Source of the DNA: Terriglobia bacterium | GTDB taxonomy: Bacteria; Acidobacteriota; Terriglobia; Bryobacterales; Bryobacteraceae | Reading direction: 5' to 3' | Assembly (NCBI GenBank): GCA_020073345.1 | Contig: JAIQFI010000003.1 | Coordinates: 62,001-126,000, forward strand | Length of the DNA stretch: 64,000 bases | Translations under genes and position numbers: made by a program | Part shown: one piece after another, positions 36,493 through 44,340 of the stretch | How positions within the stretch are numbered: the stretch's first letter is position 1 | How the letters are laid out: each line of letters begins with the position of its first letter | Notes under the pieces: generated by a model | What the model was told of the DNA's origin: nothing | Seen by the model: the letters and a program-made list of their open reading frames with translations, nothing else | The model's database searches: none

Positions 36493-36732
36493 TTACGCGC
36501 CGAGCGCGGTGCGCAAGGTCATATTGCCGGGATTCTCGCGCTCGAAAGCCACGAGAGCAACTCTAAGCGGTGACGTCCGGATCTTGCTGTCCCGCCACTG
36601 AGGCGTAACCGGCAAGTCGCTGTGATCGATCTCCCGCCAGGGTTCTCCGCTCAGGCTGCGCTGATCGATGCGGGCCACGTTGTCTTCGATGCGAATTCGA
36701 AGGTCCTGCGTTTCAAATGTTGCGTTGTCCAT
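36493..36732 (-). CDS. small hypothetical protein
   Basis: 79 aa, no domain recognised. It is acidic with a beta-like pattern (RIRIEDNVARIDQRSL), a short WREIDHSDLPVTPQW segment, and an ALVAFERENPGNMTL C-terminus. No signal or membrane segment. It lies 25 bases after the helicase gene in the same direction and 55 bases upstream of the flippase-like gene. It may be translated from the helicase message. Confidence 0.5.
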   Translation of the reverse strand: MDNATFETQDLRIRIEDNVARIDQRSLSGEPWREIDHSDLPVTPQWRDSKIRTSPLRVALVAFERENPGNMTLRTALGA

Positions 36733-36757
36733 ATTTCATTCTCCCACTAACATTCCA

Positions 36758-37999
36758 TCAACCTTTTCGGCGAGAGAACTTAGCCCTGGGGGCAAAGCTG
36801 CGAACGGCGTGAGCACGCGGCTCGCGATCGCCAAACCGGACCGCGCTGGCTCCCTGGCCCGCGTGCCTCGGCTCCTGTTCGAGTCCTGACGGCAGCGGTT
36901 GGCGCGTCAACTGGAGCTGGAGCAACTGCTCGATCTTGCGGATCTCGCCGCGCTCGCTGCGGGTGCTGAATGTGGATGCCGTACCGCGCAGCCCTGCGCG
37001 GCCCGTTCGGCCCACGCGATGAATGAAATCCTCGGGCACTTGCGGCAGATCGTAGTTCACCACGTGCGCGATTCCTTCCACGTGGACCCCGCGTGCGGCG
37101 ACGTCGGTAGCCACCAGAACGCGATAGCTGCCTTCCTGGAATCCGCGCAGGGCCATGTTGCGCTGCGATTGCGTGCGGTCTCCGTGAATCGCGGCGGTTT
37201 TGGATCCGCTGCGTGCCAGCTTCTTCGCCAGGCGGTCCGCGCCGTGTTTCGTGCGGGCGAACACCAGGAACGAGCCCCGCTCTTCCTGGAGCATCTTCTC
37301 GAGCAGACCCAGCTTGCGGTCCTGCTCGACCTCATAGACGTGCAGGTCGATTTCCGCGGCCGGTTTGGTGGTGGAGCCGATCTCAATCCTAACCGGGTTC
37401 TTCAGGTAGGACTTAATCAGCGGCGCCACGGAGGATTCGATGGTCGCCGAACAAAATACGGTCTGCCGTGCGACGGGCAAGAGCGCCAGGATTCTCTTGA
37501 TGGTGGGCAGGAAGCCCATGTCGAGCATCCGGTCGGCTTCATCCAGGATCAGAGTGTGAGCCGACCCCAGTTTGACGAGTTTTCGTTCCAGAAAATCCGA
37601 GAGTCGGCCGGGAGTCGCGATGAGCACCTGCGCACCCCTGCGAATCGCATTCAATTGAGTCTGTTCATTCAAACCGCCGACGACGACAGCGGCGCGGATA
37701 CCGGTTCCGGCGGCGAGCAGTGAGAAAGCCTCGCTGATCTGGATCGCGAGCTCGCGGGTGGGCGTCAGAATCAGCGCGCTCACTCCGGGCGGGTTGTTTT
37801 GGGCGGCCAGCTTCTCCAGCAGTGGAAGGAGAAAGGCAAGCGTCTTGCCCGTGCCGGTTTGCGCCGTGATCACGAGGTCGTGGCCGGCGAGTTGTTGGGG
37901 GATAGCCTTGGCTTGCACCGGCGTGGGCTGGACGAATCCATTCCGTGCCAGGTTGGTCTGCAGGGCTGTCGATAGAGGTAGATCGGAGAAAGTGTTCAT
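36758..37999 (-). CDS. DEAD-box ATP-dependent RNA helicase
   Basis: 413 aa from the ATG at 37999 (MNTFSDLPLSTAL), the normal family start; an upstream extension in the frame is not helicase sequence. All motifs are present: Q motif FVQPTPVQAKAI, Walker A AQTGTGKT, PTREL, GG, TPGR, DEAD (LILDEADRMLD), SAT, and in the second domain LVFARTK, VATDVAARGVHV, and HRVGRTGRAG. The C-terminal tail is basic and low complexity (SRRKG end). It belongs to the RhlE-like group. It unwinds RNA in ribosome assembly or RNA decay. It is divergent from the small gene at 38166. Confidence 0.92.
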   Translation of the reverse strand: MNTFSDLPLSTALQTNLARNGFVQPTPVQAKAIPQQLAGHDLVITAQTGTGKTLAFLLPLLEKLAAQNNPPGVSALILTPTRELAIQISEAFSLLAAGTGIRAAVVVGGLNEQTQLNAIRRGAQVLIATPGRLSDFLERKLVKLGSAHTLILDEADRMLDMGFLPTIKRILALLPVARQTVFCSATIESSVAPLIKSYLKNPVRIEIGSTTKPAAEIDLHVYEVEQDRKLGLLEKMLQEERGSFLVFARTKHGADRLAKKLARSGSKTAAIHGDRTQSQRNMALRGFQEGSYRVLVATDVAARGVHVEGIAHVVNYDLPQVPEDFIHRVGRTGRAGLRGTASTFSTRSERGEIRKIEQLLQLQLTRQPLPSGLEQEPRHAGQGASAVRFGDREPRAHAVRSFAPRAKFSRRKG

Positions 38000-38165
38000 T
38001 ACGTGTGTGTTAGAAGCGGGAATCAGCGAGCCAGGCAGGAACTTAAACCAACGGACGGGCGCGGTATGACTTCCGGTACGTCCCCAGTATAGCATTAGTC
38101 GAGCATTTTCAGGCATTTTCCGTGTGGGAGGCCAAAATTTGGGGCATCTGCTATCCTGGTAGCAC

Positions 38166-38414
38166 ATGCAAGATCGCCATCCCACGTTGTCTTCCTACCA
38201 CTTCAAGCGGGCCAAGACCGACGGCCTGATCGAAGTGCTCAATGAGGGTTCTTACGTCATGGCCGAGTACAGCGAGCGTACCGGTATCGTGAAATGGCAG
38301 CGCGTCGTACTGGCCACTCAAAAGGAAAAGATCGAGAAGTGGCTGTTCGATCATTATCCCGCCCACACCCAGAAGTCGAAGGCAGTAACCCAGGGTGGCG
38401 GCGGCTCACGATAA
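38166..38414 (+). CDS. small hypothetical protein
   Basis: 82 aa beginning MQDRHPTLSSYHFKRAKTDG. A central beta-like part (IEVLNEGSYVMAEYSERTGIVKW) is followed by a charged helix (QKEKIEKWLFDHY) and a Gly-rich tail. I do not recognise it. No signal peptide. The ATG has no strong ribosome site. It is divergent from the helicase and convergent with the XRE regulator, five bases from its stop. Confidence 0.55.
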   Translation: MQDRHPTLSSYHFKRAKTDGLIEVLNEGSYVMAEYSERTGIVKWQRVVLATQKEKIEKWLFDHYPAHTQKSKAVTQGGGGSR

Positions 38415-38419
38415 TATCC

Positions 38420-39280
38420 TCAAGCGGCCGGATTGAAGTGAAGCGGGTCCCTGAGGTTCTGTAACTCCCGGTAGTAGTAAAGGGGAGCGGGCCGCTTTCC
38501 CTTGAACTTCAACGCTCTCAGGAATTCGATTTCTTCTTCCGTGGCCTCGCCGCTGAGCGATTTGTCCCTGAGGAACTGTTCAAAGCCCGGTTCCAGAGCG
38601 AAAGCCGGCGGGGGATCCTGTTCCGCAAACTCGAATCGCTTCACGCCGCCAGGCGCCAGCCTGCGGTTTAAGACCACTTCCATACCAAACGTCTTGAGGT
38701 CGATGTCCCAGGATTCGATCATCGGATCGAGGAAGGACACGCAATTCTCCAGCGAGACGTTGAAGACGTCGGTATCGAGGAAATCCAGGATGGCAACTCG
38801 CATTTGCTCGTAGCTTCGGCCGCTGAGCTGGGCCATCAGGCGCAGCCACTCTTCACTTCGTAATTCCTCTTTGGCGATCCCCTGGGTCACGTCCAGCAGC
38901 TTCTGGGTGATCAGCCGTTCAAATTCGCCAAAGGGCTCTTTCTCAAAAATCCTGCGAATCTCTCTGCGCCGATCCGGTTCGCACTTGCGCAGAACCAACT
39001 CCCGGCATTCTTTGAACAGGGGCCTGGGTGGCTCCGTTATTCGTTTCTTCAGATCCTCCTGCCGCTGAAGGTCCGCCAGTTTCGAAAGTTCTCCGGCCGG
39101 GAGCTTCAAGAACTCGCTCATCCGGTCGTAAAGATCCGTCCGCCCCGGCGCCGGGGGGGCTTTCCTCCGCGTCAGAAGCTGGGAAATGTAAGATTCGGTG
39201 ACTTGGGCAGCCGCTGCCAGATCTTTCTGATCGAGTTCCAATTCGTTTAAACGATGTCGAATCAACAGAGAAACGTCCAT
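38420..39280 (-). CDS. XRE-family transcriptional regulator
   Basis: 286 aa. The N-terminal 70 residues form a helix-turn-helix (LDQKDLAAAAQVTESYISQLLTRRKAPP). The rest is an uncharacterised acidic C-terminal region with WLRLMAQLSGRSYEQMRVAILDF and VSFLDPMIESW, probably for ligand sensing or dimer formation. The start at 39280 has an AAGAAGG ribosome site. A perfect dyad AAGTTCAC, 8-base spacer, GTGAACTT (39292-39315) lies upstream, just downstream of its own -10, which suggests negative autoregulation. It is divergent from 39395. Confidence 0.85.
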   Translation of the reverse strand: MDVSLLIRHRLNELELDQKDLAAAAQVTESYISQLLTRRKAPPAPGRTDLYDRMSEFLKLPAGELSKLADLQRQEDLKKRITEPPRPLFKECRELVLRKCEPDRRREIRRIFEKEPFGEFERLITQKLLDVTQGIAKEELRSEEWLRLMAQLSGRSYEQMRVAILDFLDTDVFNVSLENCVSFLDPMIESWDIDLKTFGMEVVLNRRLAPGGVKRFEFAEQDPPPAFALEPGFEQFLRDKSLSGEATEEEIEFLRALKFKGKRPAPLYYYRELQNLRDPLHFNPAA

Positions 39281-39291
39281 GCAACCTTCTT

Positions 39292-39371
39292 AAGTTCACC
39301 ACCGTGAGTGAACTTCTGTTGACTATTATGCCATCTATTCGGTTGACTGGCAATATTTCTTAACCTATACT
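39292..39371. promoter_or_regulatory. divergent promoters with a perfect operator dyad
   Basis: The dyad AAGTTCAC (39292-39299) and GTGAACTT (39308-39315) is perfect with an 8-base spacer. On the minus strand TTGCCA and CATAAT, 17 apart, precede the XRE gene (-10 at 39325-39330). On the plus strand TTGACT (39343-39348) and TATACT (39366-39371), 17 apart, precede the 39395 gene. The operator lies downstream of the XRE promoter. Confidence 0.6.
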
Positions 39372-39394
39372 AGTTAATGTCAAGAGGAGATTCT

Positions 39395-39634
39395 ATGCTT
39401 GAGTCCTATCAAAAATCTACGGGCACGGGCTACACGACGACCATCGCTTTGCTGGCCGTGGCTTTCATCTTCAGCCCGGTTGTATTGTTCTTCTCGCGCC
39501 CCATTGGATATGTTTCCGCTTCGCTGGCCATCGTCTGCAGCGTGCTGTGCGCGGGGTGGGCCTGGATCCATTGGAAGAAGTCATCCCAACTCTCCATGCC
39601 TTCGATCCAGAGTGAGGGAGAGGCCGCCGAATGA
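39395..39634 (+). CDS. small membrane protein with two helices
   Basis: 79 aa from the ATG at 39395, which has an AGAGGAG ribosome site and is preferred over the ATG 18 bases upstream. Two hydrophobic helices are visible (about 15-34, TIALLAVAFIFSPVVLFFS, and 40-60, SASLAIVCSVLCAGWAWIHW), with a basic loop and acidic tail EGEAAE. No domain recognised. Its stop overlaps the next gene start (ATGA), so the two are coupled. Transcription starts at the promoter at 39343. Confidence 0.7.
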   Translation: MLESYQKSTGTGYTTTIALLAVAFIFSPVVLFFSRPIGYVSASLAIVCSVLCAGWAWIHWKKSSQLSMPSIQSEGEAAE

Positions 39635-40311
39635 CCCGCACACGCGTGGCCATGATCGGACTACTGTGTGGTGTGCTGGGGACGTCCCTGCTCTCCGCCG
39701 CGGATTTGTCGACCTATCGCGGACTGAAGCTGGGCATGAGTCTCGCGGCCGTAGCGAAACAGGTGGGAACGACGCCTAGTGAAGCAAAATTCGTTCAGAA
39801 GCGGCCGGCTGTGATTCAGGAAATGAACTGGGAACTTCGTTCAGCGGTCCAGGCGAATCCGAAACCAGACCCGGTGAAAGACGGATTGCTGTCCTTCTTC
39901 AACGGAGAGCTTTTCCGAATCATCGTCACTTACGATCGCTACAAAGTCGAAGGGATGACAGCGGACGACTTGATCCAAGCCATCTCTGAGACCTATGGAC
40001 CCGCCACCAGGCCCACAGCCGAGATCGCCTACCACTCCAATTACGCCGAAACCGCAACCGTGCTCGCGCGGTGGGACGACTCAGAGTATTCCGGCGATCT
40101 TGTCCGCACCGGTGATCGAGCCAGCTTTGCGCTGGTCCTGTATTCGAAAAAGCTGCAAGCTCTGGCGCAGACGGCCATCGCCGAATCTGCCCGGCTGGAT
40201 GCGCAAGAAGCGCCGCAGCGGGAAATCGACACGCAAAAGAAGCGAAACGACGACGAGCGCCTGGCGCTGGACAAAGCTCGTTCGGTGAACAAGCCGAACT
40301 TCCGCCCCTGA
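39631..40311 (+). CDS. secreted protein of unknown function
   Basis: 226 aa with signal peptide MTRTRVAMIGLLCGVLGTSLL, ending near LSAAD. The mature part begins LSTYRGLKLGMSLAAVAKQVG, a pattern like the small SmpA/OmlA or PepSY-like folds, then LLSFFNGELFRIIVTYDRYKVEGM, AISETYGPATRPT and a charged helical C-terminus (REIDTQKKRNDDERLALDKA). Function unknown. It overlaps the preceding gene by ATGA and probably works with that membrane protein. Confidence 0.72.
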   Translation: MTRTRVAMIGLLCGVLGTSLLSAADLSTYRGLKLGMSLAAVAKQVGTTPSEAKFVQKRPAVIQEMNWELRSAVQANPKPDPVKDGLLSFFNGELFRIIVTYDRYKVEGMTADDLIQAISETYGPATRPTAEIAYHSNYAETATVLARWDDSEYSGDLVRTGDRASFALVLYSKKLQALAQTAIAESARLDAQEAPQREIDTQKKRNDDERLALDKARSVNKPNFRP

Positions 40312-40317
40312 GAACGT

Positions 40318-40545
40318 ATGACACAGATCATTGTTAAATTCACAACCCACGAGATTGAACTGCTAAGCAGCCTGGCCTCGGATCAGTTGTTCCGCAGGGA
40401 GTTCATAGACTCGAGGCTGCCGGGCTTCCGATCGAACCCAGGTGATGTAAGCCTGGGCAAGAAGCTGGTTGAAAGAATGCGTTTGACGGCAGACCGGGTC
40501 AATAAAGTCCCGTTATCGAAGAGAAACGGGGCCCATGCCGTTTAA
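40318..40545 (+). CDS. small hypothetical protein
   Basis: 75 aa beginning MTQIIVKFTTHEIELLSSLA. No domain recognised and no membrane segment. The ATG lies six bases after the previous stop; the next gene (40535) overlaps its end by 11 bases. The codon pattern is less G/C-rich at third positions than the flanking enzymes. It may be part of the small-gene run 39395-41668. Confidence 0.5.
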   Translation: MTQIIVKFTTHEIELLSSLASDQLFRREFIDSRLPGFRSNPGDVSLGKKLVERMRLTADRVNKVPLSKRNGAHAV

Positions 40546-40834
40546 CCAATTTACTCCCCGGAACTTCACGCCGGACGCGATCCAGATGTATGCCCCCGTT
40601 ACGTCGGGGGTTTATGGCATCTCGAACGCACGCGAATGGATCTACATCGGCGAAACCGATAACATCCAGGGCGCATTGCTGACTCACTTGCAGGGTCTTA
40701 AGACGGCCCTCATGAAACGAGAGCCCACAGGCTTTGTCTTCGAGGCTTGCAATGAATCGAATCGATCGACCCGGCAGGATCGGTTGGTGGCCGAATATGG
40801 GCCCGCCTGTAACCGGCCTGCGCAACACTCATGA
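40535..40834 (+). CDS. GIY-YIG-like small protein
   Basis: 99 aa. The segment SGVYGISNAREWIYIGETDN (residues 23-42) has the GIY...YIG pattern of the GIY-YIG endonuclease superfamily. The remainder (EACNESNRSTRQDRLVAEYG) has a late acidic/charged region where the family keeps a glutamate (RLVAEYGPA). A typical GIY-YIG arginine is not obvious, so catalysis is uncertain. Overlaps the genes on both sides. Confidence 0.6.
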   Translation: MPFNQFTPRNFTPDAIQMYAPVTSGVYGISNAREWIYIGETDNIQGALLTHLQGLKTALMKREPTGFVFEACNESNRSTRQDRLVAEYGPACNRPAQHS

Positions 40835-41274
40835 TGGCCCAAGATAAAAGGAAAGCAACCATGCAGTTCATACTCACCGGATTCACCCAAGACCTGGCAT
40901 TCCGTGTATTCGCCTTTGAACGCCTGGGGCTCGACCGGGTGCGAACGAAAGTGGTGGTCAGGGCCGATCTTGCGATGACCCGGAGATATGGCATCCAAAT
41001 GCAGGATCTGCCGTTGTTGTGCCGGAATCTTCTGGAGCGGAGTGACGACGGCGGCGAGACGCACACCGTGATCTTCACCGAGGATGAGATGAACCTGCAC
41101 GCCAAGGGTTGCGCAGCCGCTAAAGAAGCAGCCGCGCTGAAAAGAAGGGCCCCGCGCAGACCGCCCAGTGATAACGTGGGAGTTGCCTGGCGAGGTCACC
41201 ACCCGATTCAATCGGCTCGAGTGCCACAGGCACCGCGAGGTATCGATGAACAAGAGACTGTTGAAACGGCATAA
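40831..41274 (+). CDS. hypothetical protein
   Basis: 147 aa starting MMAQDKRKATMQF; an internal ATG follows at residue 11. A beta-like region (FILTGFTQDLAFRVFAFERLGLDRVRTKVVVRADLAM) is followed by LPLLCRNLLERSD and a basic, Pro-rich, probably disordered C-terminus. The ATG overlaps the previous TGA (ATGA). No family recognised. It overlaps the next small gene by about 29 bases. Confidence 0.55.
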   Translation: MMAQDKRKATMQFILTGFTQDLAFRVFAFERLGLDRVRTKVVVRADLAMTRRYGIQMQDLPLLCRNLLERSDDGGETHTVIFTEDEMNLHAKGCAAAKEAAALKRRAPRRPPSDNVGVAWRGHHPIQSARVPQAPRGIDEQETVETA

Positions 41275-41476
41275 ACGTCAAGTGGCGCGCGCGAAAGAAC
41301 ATGTGAAGCTTTCCGAGCCCGACCTGAGGACTCCGGAGCAGATTAAGGCAGCCAGGGACGCGAGCCGGGCGACACAAGGCCCCGGCCAAGGACCCAGCGC
41401 GCAAGGCTCGGCGACCTCTTTCCGGAATAGAGCGGTTACGGGAACAGGCTCAGCAGCGAAAACCGGCTCAGAGTGA
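41246..41476 (+). CDS. small basic hypothetical protein
   Basis: 76 aa from the ATG at 41246 (MNKRLLKRHKRQVARAKEHV), an internal start chosen because the longer frame from 41168 is antisense-like. Strongly basic N-terminal helix, then a Gly/Ala/Gln-rich low-complexity tail. It could bind nucleic acid, but that is only a charge argument. It is translated in a different frame from the 3' end of the preceding gene. Confidence 0.45.
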   Translation: MNKRLLKRHKRQVARAKEHVKLSEPDLRTPEQIKAARDASRATQGPGQGPSAQGSATSFRNRAVTGTGSAAKTGSE

Positions 41477-41497
41477 AGAATCGAGTTACGTAGAATC

Positions 41498-41668
41498 ATG
41501 GCATCCGCACGTTGTCCCAACTGCCGGTCGGTCGAGTTCAGAGGCGTAGGCGTCCGGAACGCCATCGAGAGCGCCTTGTCATGGCTTCTCTCGCCCTACC
41601 GCTGCTCGCTGTGCGGCCGGCACTTCTTCCTGTTTAAATGGCGCGCACCTCTCGAAGGGACGGCCTAG
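41498..41668 (+). CDS. 56-aa zinc-ribbon protein
   Basis: A short gene missed by length filters: ATG at 41498, TAG at 41666-41668. It encodes MASARCPNCRSVEF, then a short linker and RCSLCGRHFFLFKW. The two CxxC pairs (CPNC and CSLC) form a plausible zinc ribbon. Small zinc-ribbon proteins of this kind are common and of unknown function. It starts 21 bases after the preceding small gene and is convergent with the MFS transporter. Confidence 0.65.
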   Translation: MASARCPNCRSVEFRGVGVRNAIESALSWLLSPYRCSLCGRHFFLFKWRAPLEGTA

Positions 41669-41681
41669 CCGTCCTATCCGA

Positions 41682-42977
41682 TCAACCCTCCGGTGGGGTC
41701 AACGCCTCGACCGCCGGGGGCAGGATTCCGAGTTCCCGGTAAATGGGGCGAATCACGCGCCGGATCTCGGGAAGCTTCCAATAGAACCACACGGCGCCTG
41801 CCAGGCAGATCGCGCCCGCTCCGATCATCGTCACCGGCACACCGATCCTGGCGGCTACCGCCCCGGCCAACAAGCTCCCGATCGGATTCATCCCCAGGAT
41901 CGAAAGCGTATAAAAGGACATCACGCGACCGCGCTTATCGTCGGCCGCGATGGTTTGCAGGATGGTGTTGCTGGCCGCCATCTGCTGCATCATGCCGAAG
42001 CCGGTGATGGTCATCAGCAGCAGCGAAATCGTCACGGACCGCGAAAGACCCAGAACGATCAGCCCGGCTCCGAAGAGCGCGGCGCTGACCGCGATTCTCC
42101 TCCCCAGGCCGATCACAGTTCGACGCAGCGCCAACCCGATAGCGCTGGCCAGCGCGCCCACGCCCGACATCGCCATCAGGAATCCCAGGGTGTGCGCGCC
42201 GCCATGCAGGATTTCTGCCGCGACCACCGGCATCAGTACCGTATAAGGCATCCCGATGACGCTGACCAGCGCGAGCAACAGCAGGATGGAGCGGATGGCA
42301 GGCGATTCCACCACGTATTTCCATCCCTCCGCCAGCTCTTGCAGGGCGCCTTTCTGCGCGGCCCGCGGCTGTGCCCGCGCGACCCTCATCGCCAGCAGCG
42401 ACCAGATCACAGCGATGTAGCTGATTCCATCAATGAGAAAACATACGCCGACCCCGGCGGTCGCGACCAGCACCCCCGCGATGGCCGGACCCACCAGCTT
42501 CGCTCCGTTCACCATGGAGGAGTTCAGGGCGATCGCGTTGCCGAGGTCGGCGCGTTCTTCGATCATCTCGATGACGAACGCCTGGCGGGCGGGCATGTCG
42601 AAGGCGTTGATTAAACCTTGAAACAGCGCGAGACCGATCACCCAATACAGATTGATCCAGCCGGTGAATGCCAGCGTGGCCAGGGCTAGCGATTGGACCA
42701 TCGCCAGAATCTGGGTGATCACCAGTACGCGATGGCGGTTCCAGCGGTCCAGCCAAACGCCGGCGATGGGCGCCACGAAGAACGCCGGGATCTGGCCGAC
42801 GAAGCTGGTGAGTCCCAGAAGGAAGGCGGAATCGGTGAGCTGGTAGACGATCCAACTGGTGGCGAGCCGCGTCATCCACGTGCCGATGAGAGAAACACTC
42901 TGGCCCGCGAAAAACAACCGATAGTTGCGAGATCGCAGGGCGCGCAAGCTGCGGCCCCACGCAATGGTGGCTGCCAT
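41682..42977 (-). CDS. MFS transporter, enterobactin-exporter (EntS)-like
   Basis: 431 aa with about twelve hydrophobic helices. The first loop has RNYRLFFAGQSVSLIGTW, then GLTSFVGQIPAFFVAPIAGVWLDRWNRHRVLV, the family motif A region (GxxxDRxxRR-like), and a basic central loop (LQELAEGWKYVVES). This is the MFS_3 group that includes the siderophore exporter EntS. It exports or imports small molecules by proton exchange; substrate is unknown. No siderophore genes lie nearby. Confidence 0.9.
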   Translation of the reverse strand: MAATIAWGRSLRALRSRNYRLFFAGQSVSLIGTWMTRLATSWIVYQLTDSAFLLGLTSFVGQIPAFFVAPIAGVWLDRWNRHRVLVITQILAMVQSLALATLAFTGWINLYWVIGLALFQGLINAFDMPARQAFVIEMIEERADLGNAIALNSSMVNGAKLVGPAIAGVLVATAGVGVCFLIDGISYIAVIWSLLAMRVARAQPRAAQKGALQELAEGWKYVVESPAIRSILLLLALVSVIGMPYTVLMPVVAAEILHGGAHTLGFLMAMSGVGALASAIGLALRRTVIGLGRRIAVSAALFGAGLIVLGLSRSVTISLLLMTITGFGMMQQMAASNTILQTIAADDKRGRVMSFYTLSILGMNPIGSLLAGAVAARIGVPVTMIGAGAICLAGAVWFYWKLPEIRRVIRPIYRELGILPPAVEALTPPEG

Positions 42978-43140
42978 CCCGACAACTTGATTCTACCGTT
43001 GTGTGCCGCAGGCGCGTTTGCCGGGAGCCAGTTCCCGAGCCGGCTCCGGGAAACACCTCCAACGGAGGCGGTTCGGGTGTATCATGACTGCAAATTGGAT
43101 TCCAAAATGGAAACCCGCGTTAAGGCGCAAGGAGGGTGAA

Positions 43141-44277
43141 ATGAACCGACGCATCTTCTGTGGAGCGGCGACGATCGCACTCAGCATCAGTGCTACCGTG
43201 ATGCCCGCATTCTCTCAATCGGCAGTGCAAGCCAGCAGCGTGGTCGGACGAGAAACCGGCGCTGCAAGCGGCAATGGGGGCGCGGAGCCCTGCACTCGCT
43301 CGCCCATTTGCGGCTGGGGAAGAGGGCGCGACGCAGTCGTTCACGAACAGCGCAAACCGGATCTGGGTTTTACGTTCGCTTATCCGTTCACTTTGCCGGA
43401 CGGATTAACAGGCGGTGTCTCGGCCGTGGCCCTGAATTCGAAGGAACACCTGTTCGCCTTTCAGCGCAACCCCGCCGGAAAACCGCAATTGTTCGAGTTC
43501 GACCAGAACCACAAGCTGGTCCGCACCATCGGCGAGGACGTGATCGGCCACCAGAACAAAGCGCACGGCATGGCCATCGACGCGCAGGACAACATCTGGA
43601 TCTGCGACGAGAACGGCGACACCGTGATGAAGCTAAGTCCCGAGGGGAAGCTTCTGATGACCATTGGCGTGAAGGGACAAAGAGGGGATTGGGATGAAGC
43701 CAAGGGACAAAGGCTTCTCTGGCAGCCGCTGCACCTCGCCTTCGCTTCGAATGGCGATATTTATATCGGTATGGGTCACGCGAACGAGAGCCCCAATGAC
43801 ACCGATAAATCTCCGGCCGATAGTAGTGGCGCCGCGCGCATACTGCACCTCGATAAAAACGGTAAATTCTTACACCAATGGTTTGGCAACAATGCCGGGC
43901 AAGGACATTTCAGTATGGTCCATGGGCTGGCCATCAATCCCGCCAACGGAAACGTTTATATCGGCGACCGGGAAGAATACCGGATCGTGGTCTATGACGG
44001 GAACGGCAAGTTCATTAAAACCATTCAAATGAGAAACCTGGTTTGCGCCCTGTATGTCGACCCGCACAACCAGCTATGGATGGCGACCGGTCAGGATGGC
44101 CAGTTCTTCAAGATTGACTGGGATGGCAACGTACTCGGCGCGATCGGTAACGGACCGGGGAGAGGGGAAGGCCAGTTCGTCGAAGCGAGCTACATGGCCA
44201 TGGATTCGCACGGCAACCTGTTTACGGGCGACACCAGCATTGCCCGGATCACGGAGATGGTCGCGCCTAAGAAGTGA
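43141..44277 (+). CDS. secreted NHL-repeat beta-propeller
   Basis: 378 aa from the ATG at 43141, which has a GGAGGGTGA ribosome site and gives the signal MNRRIFCGAATIALSISATVMPAFSQ. Propeller blades include GMAIDAQDNIWICDENG, LAFASNGDIYIGMGH, GLAINPANGNVYIGDREEYRIVVYDGNGKF and LYVDPHNQLWMATGQDG. It has the SSGAARILHLDKNGKFL opening of one blade and an unusual Gly-rich, Cys-containing N-terminal stretch after the signal. It is a single-gene transcript, convergent with the 44341 gene. Lyase-like fold; function unknown. Confidence 0.85.
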   Translation: MNRRIFCGAATIALSISATVMPAFSQSAVQASSVVGRETGAASGNGGAEPCTRSPICGWGRGRDAVVHEQRKPDLGFTFAYPFTLPDGLTGGVSAVALNSKEHLFAFQRNPAGKPQLFEFDQNHKLVRTIGEDVIGHQNKAHGMAIDAQDNIWICDENGDTVMKLSPEGKLLMTIGVKGQRGDWDEAKGQRLLWQPLHLAFASNGDIYIGMGHANESPNDTDKSPADSSGAARILHLDKNGKFLHQWFGNNAGQGHFSMVHGLAINPANGNVYIGDREEYRIVVYDGNGKFIKTIQMRNLVCALYVDPHNQLWMATGQDGQFFKIDWDGNVLGAIGNGPGRGEGQFVEASYMAMDSHGNLFTGDTSIARITEMVAPKK

Positions 44278-44340
44278 CGGTTTTGGTCCGGCCGATGCCA
44301 TGGATCGGCCAACCGGAGGCGAGCGTTGTTCATTTTCGGG

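Noticed and set aside
36758-38185. Longer helicase start 62 codons upstream
   Set aside because: The added residues (MGWRSCMCYQ) are not helicase-like and overlap the divergent promoter; the ATG at 37999 gives the standard N-terminus.
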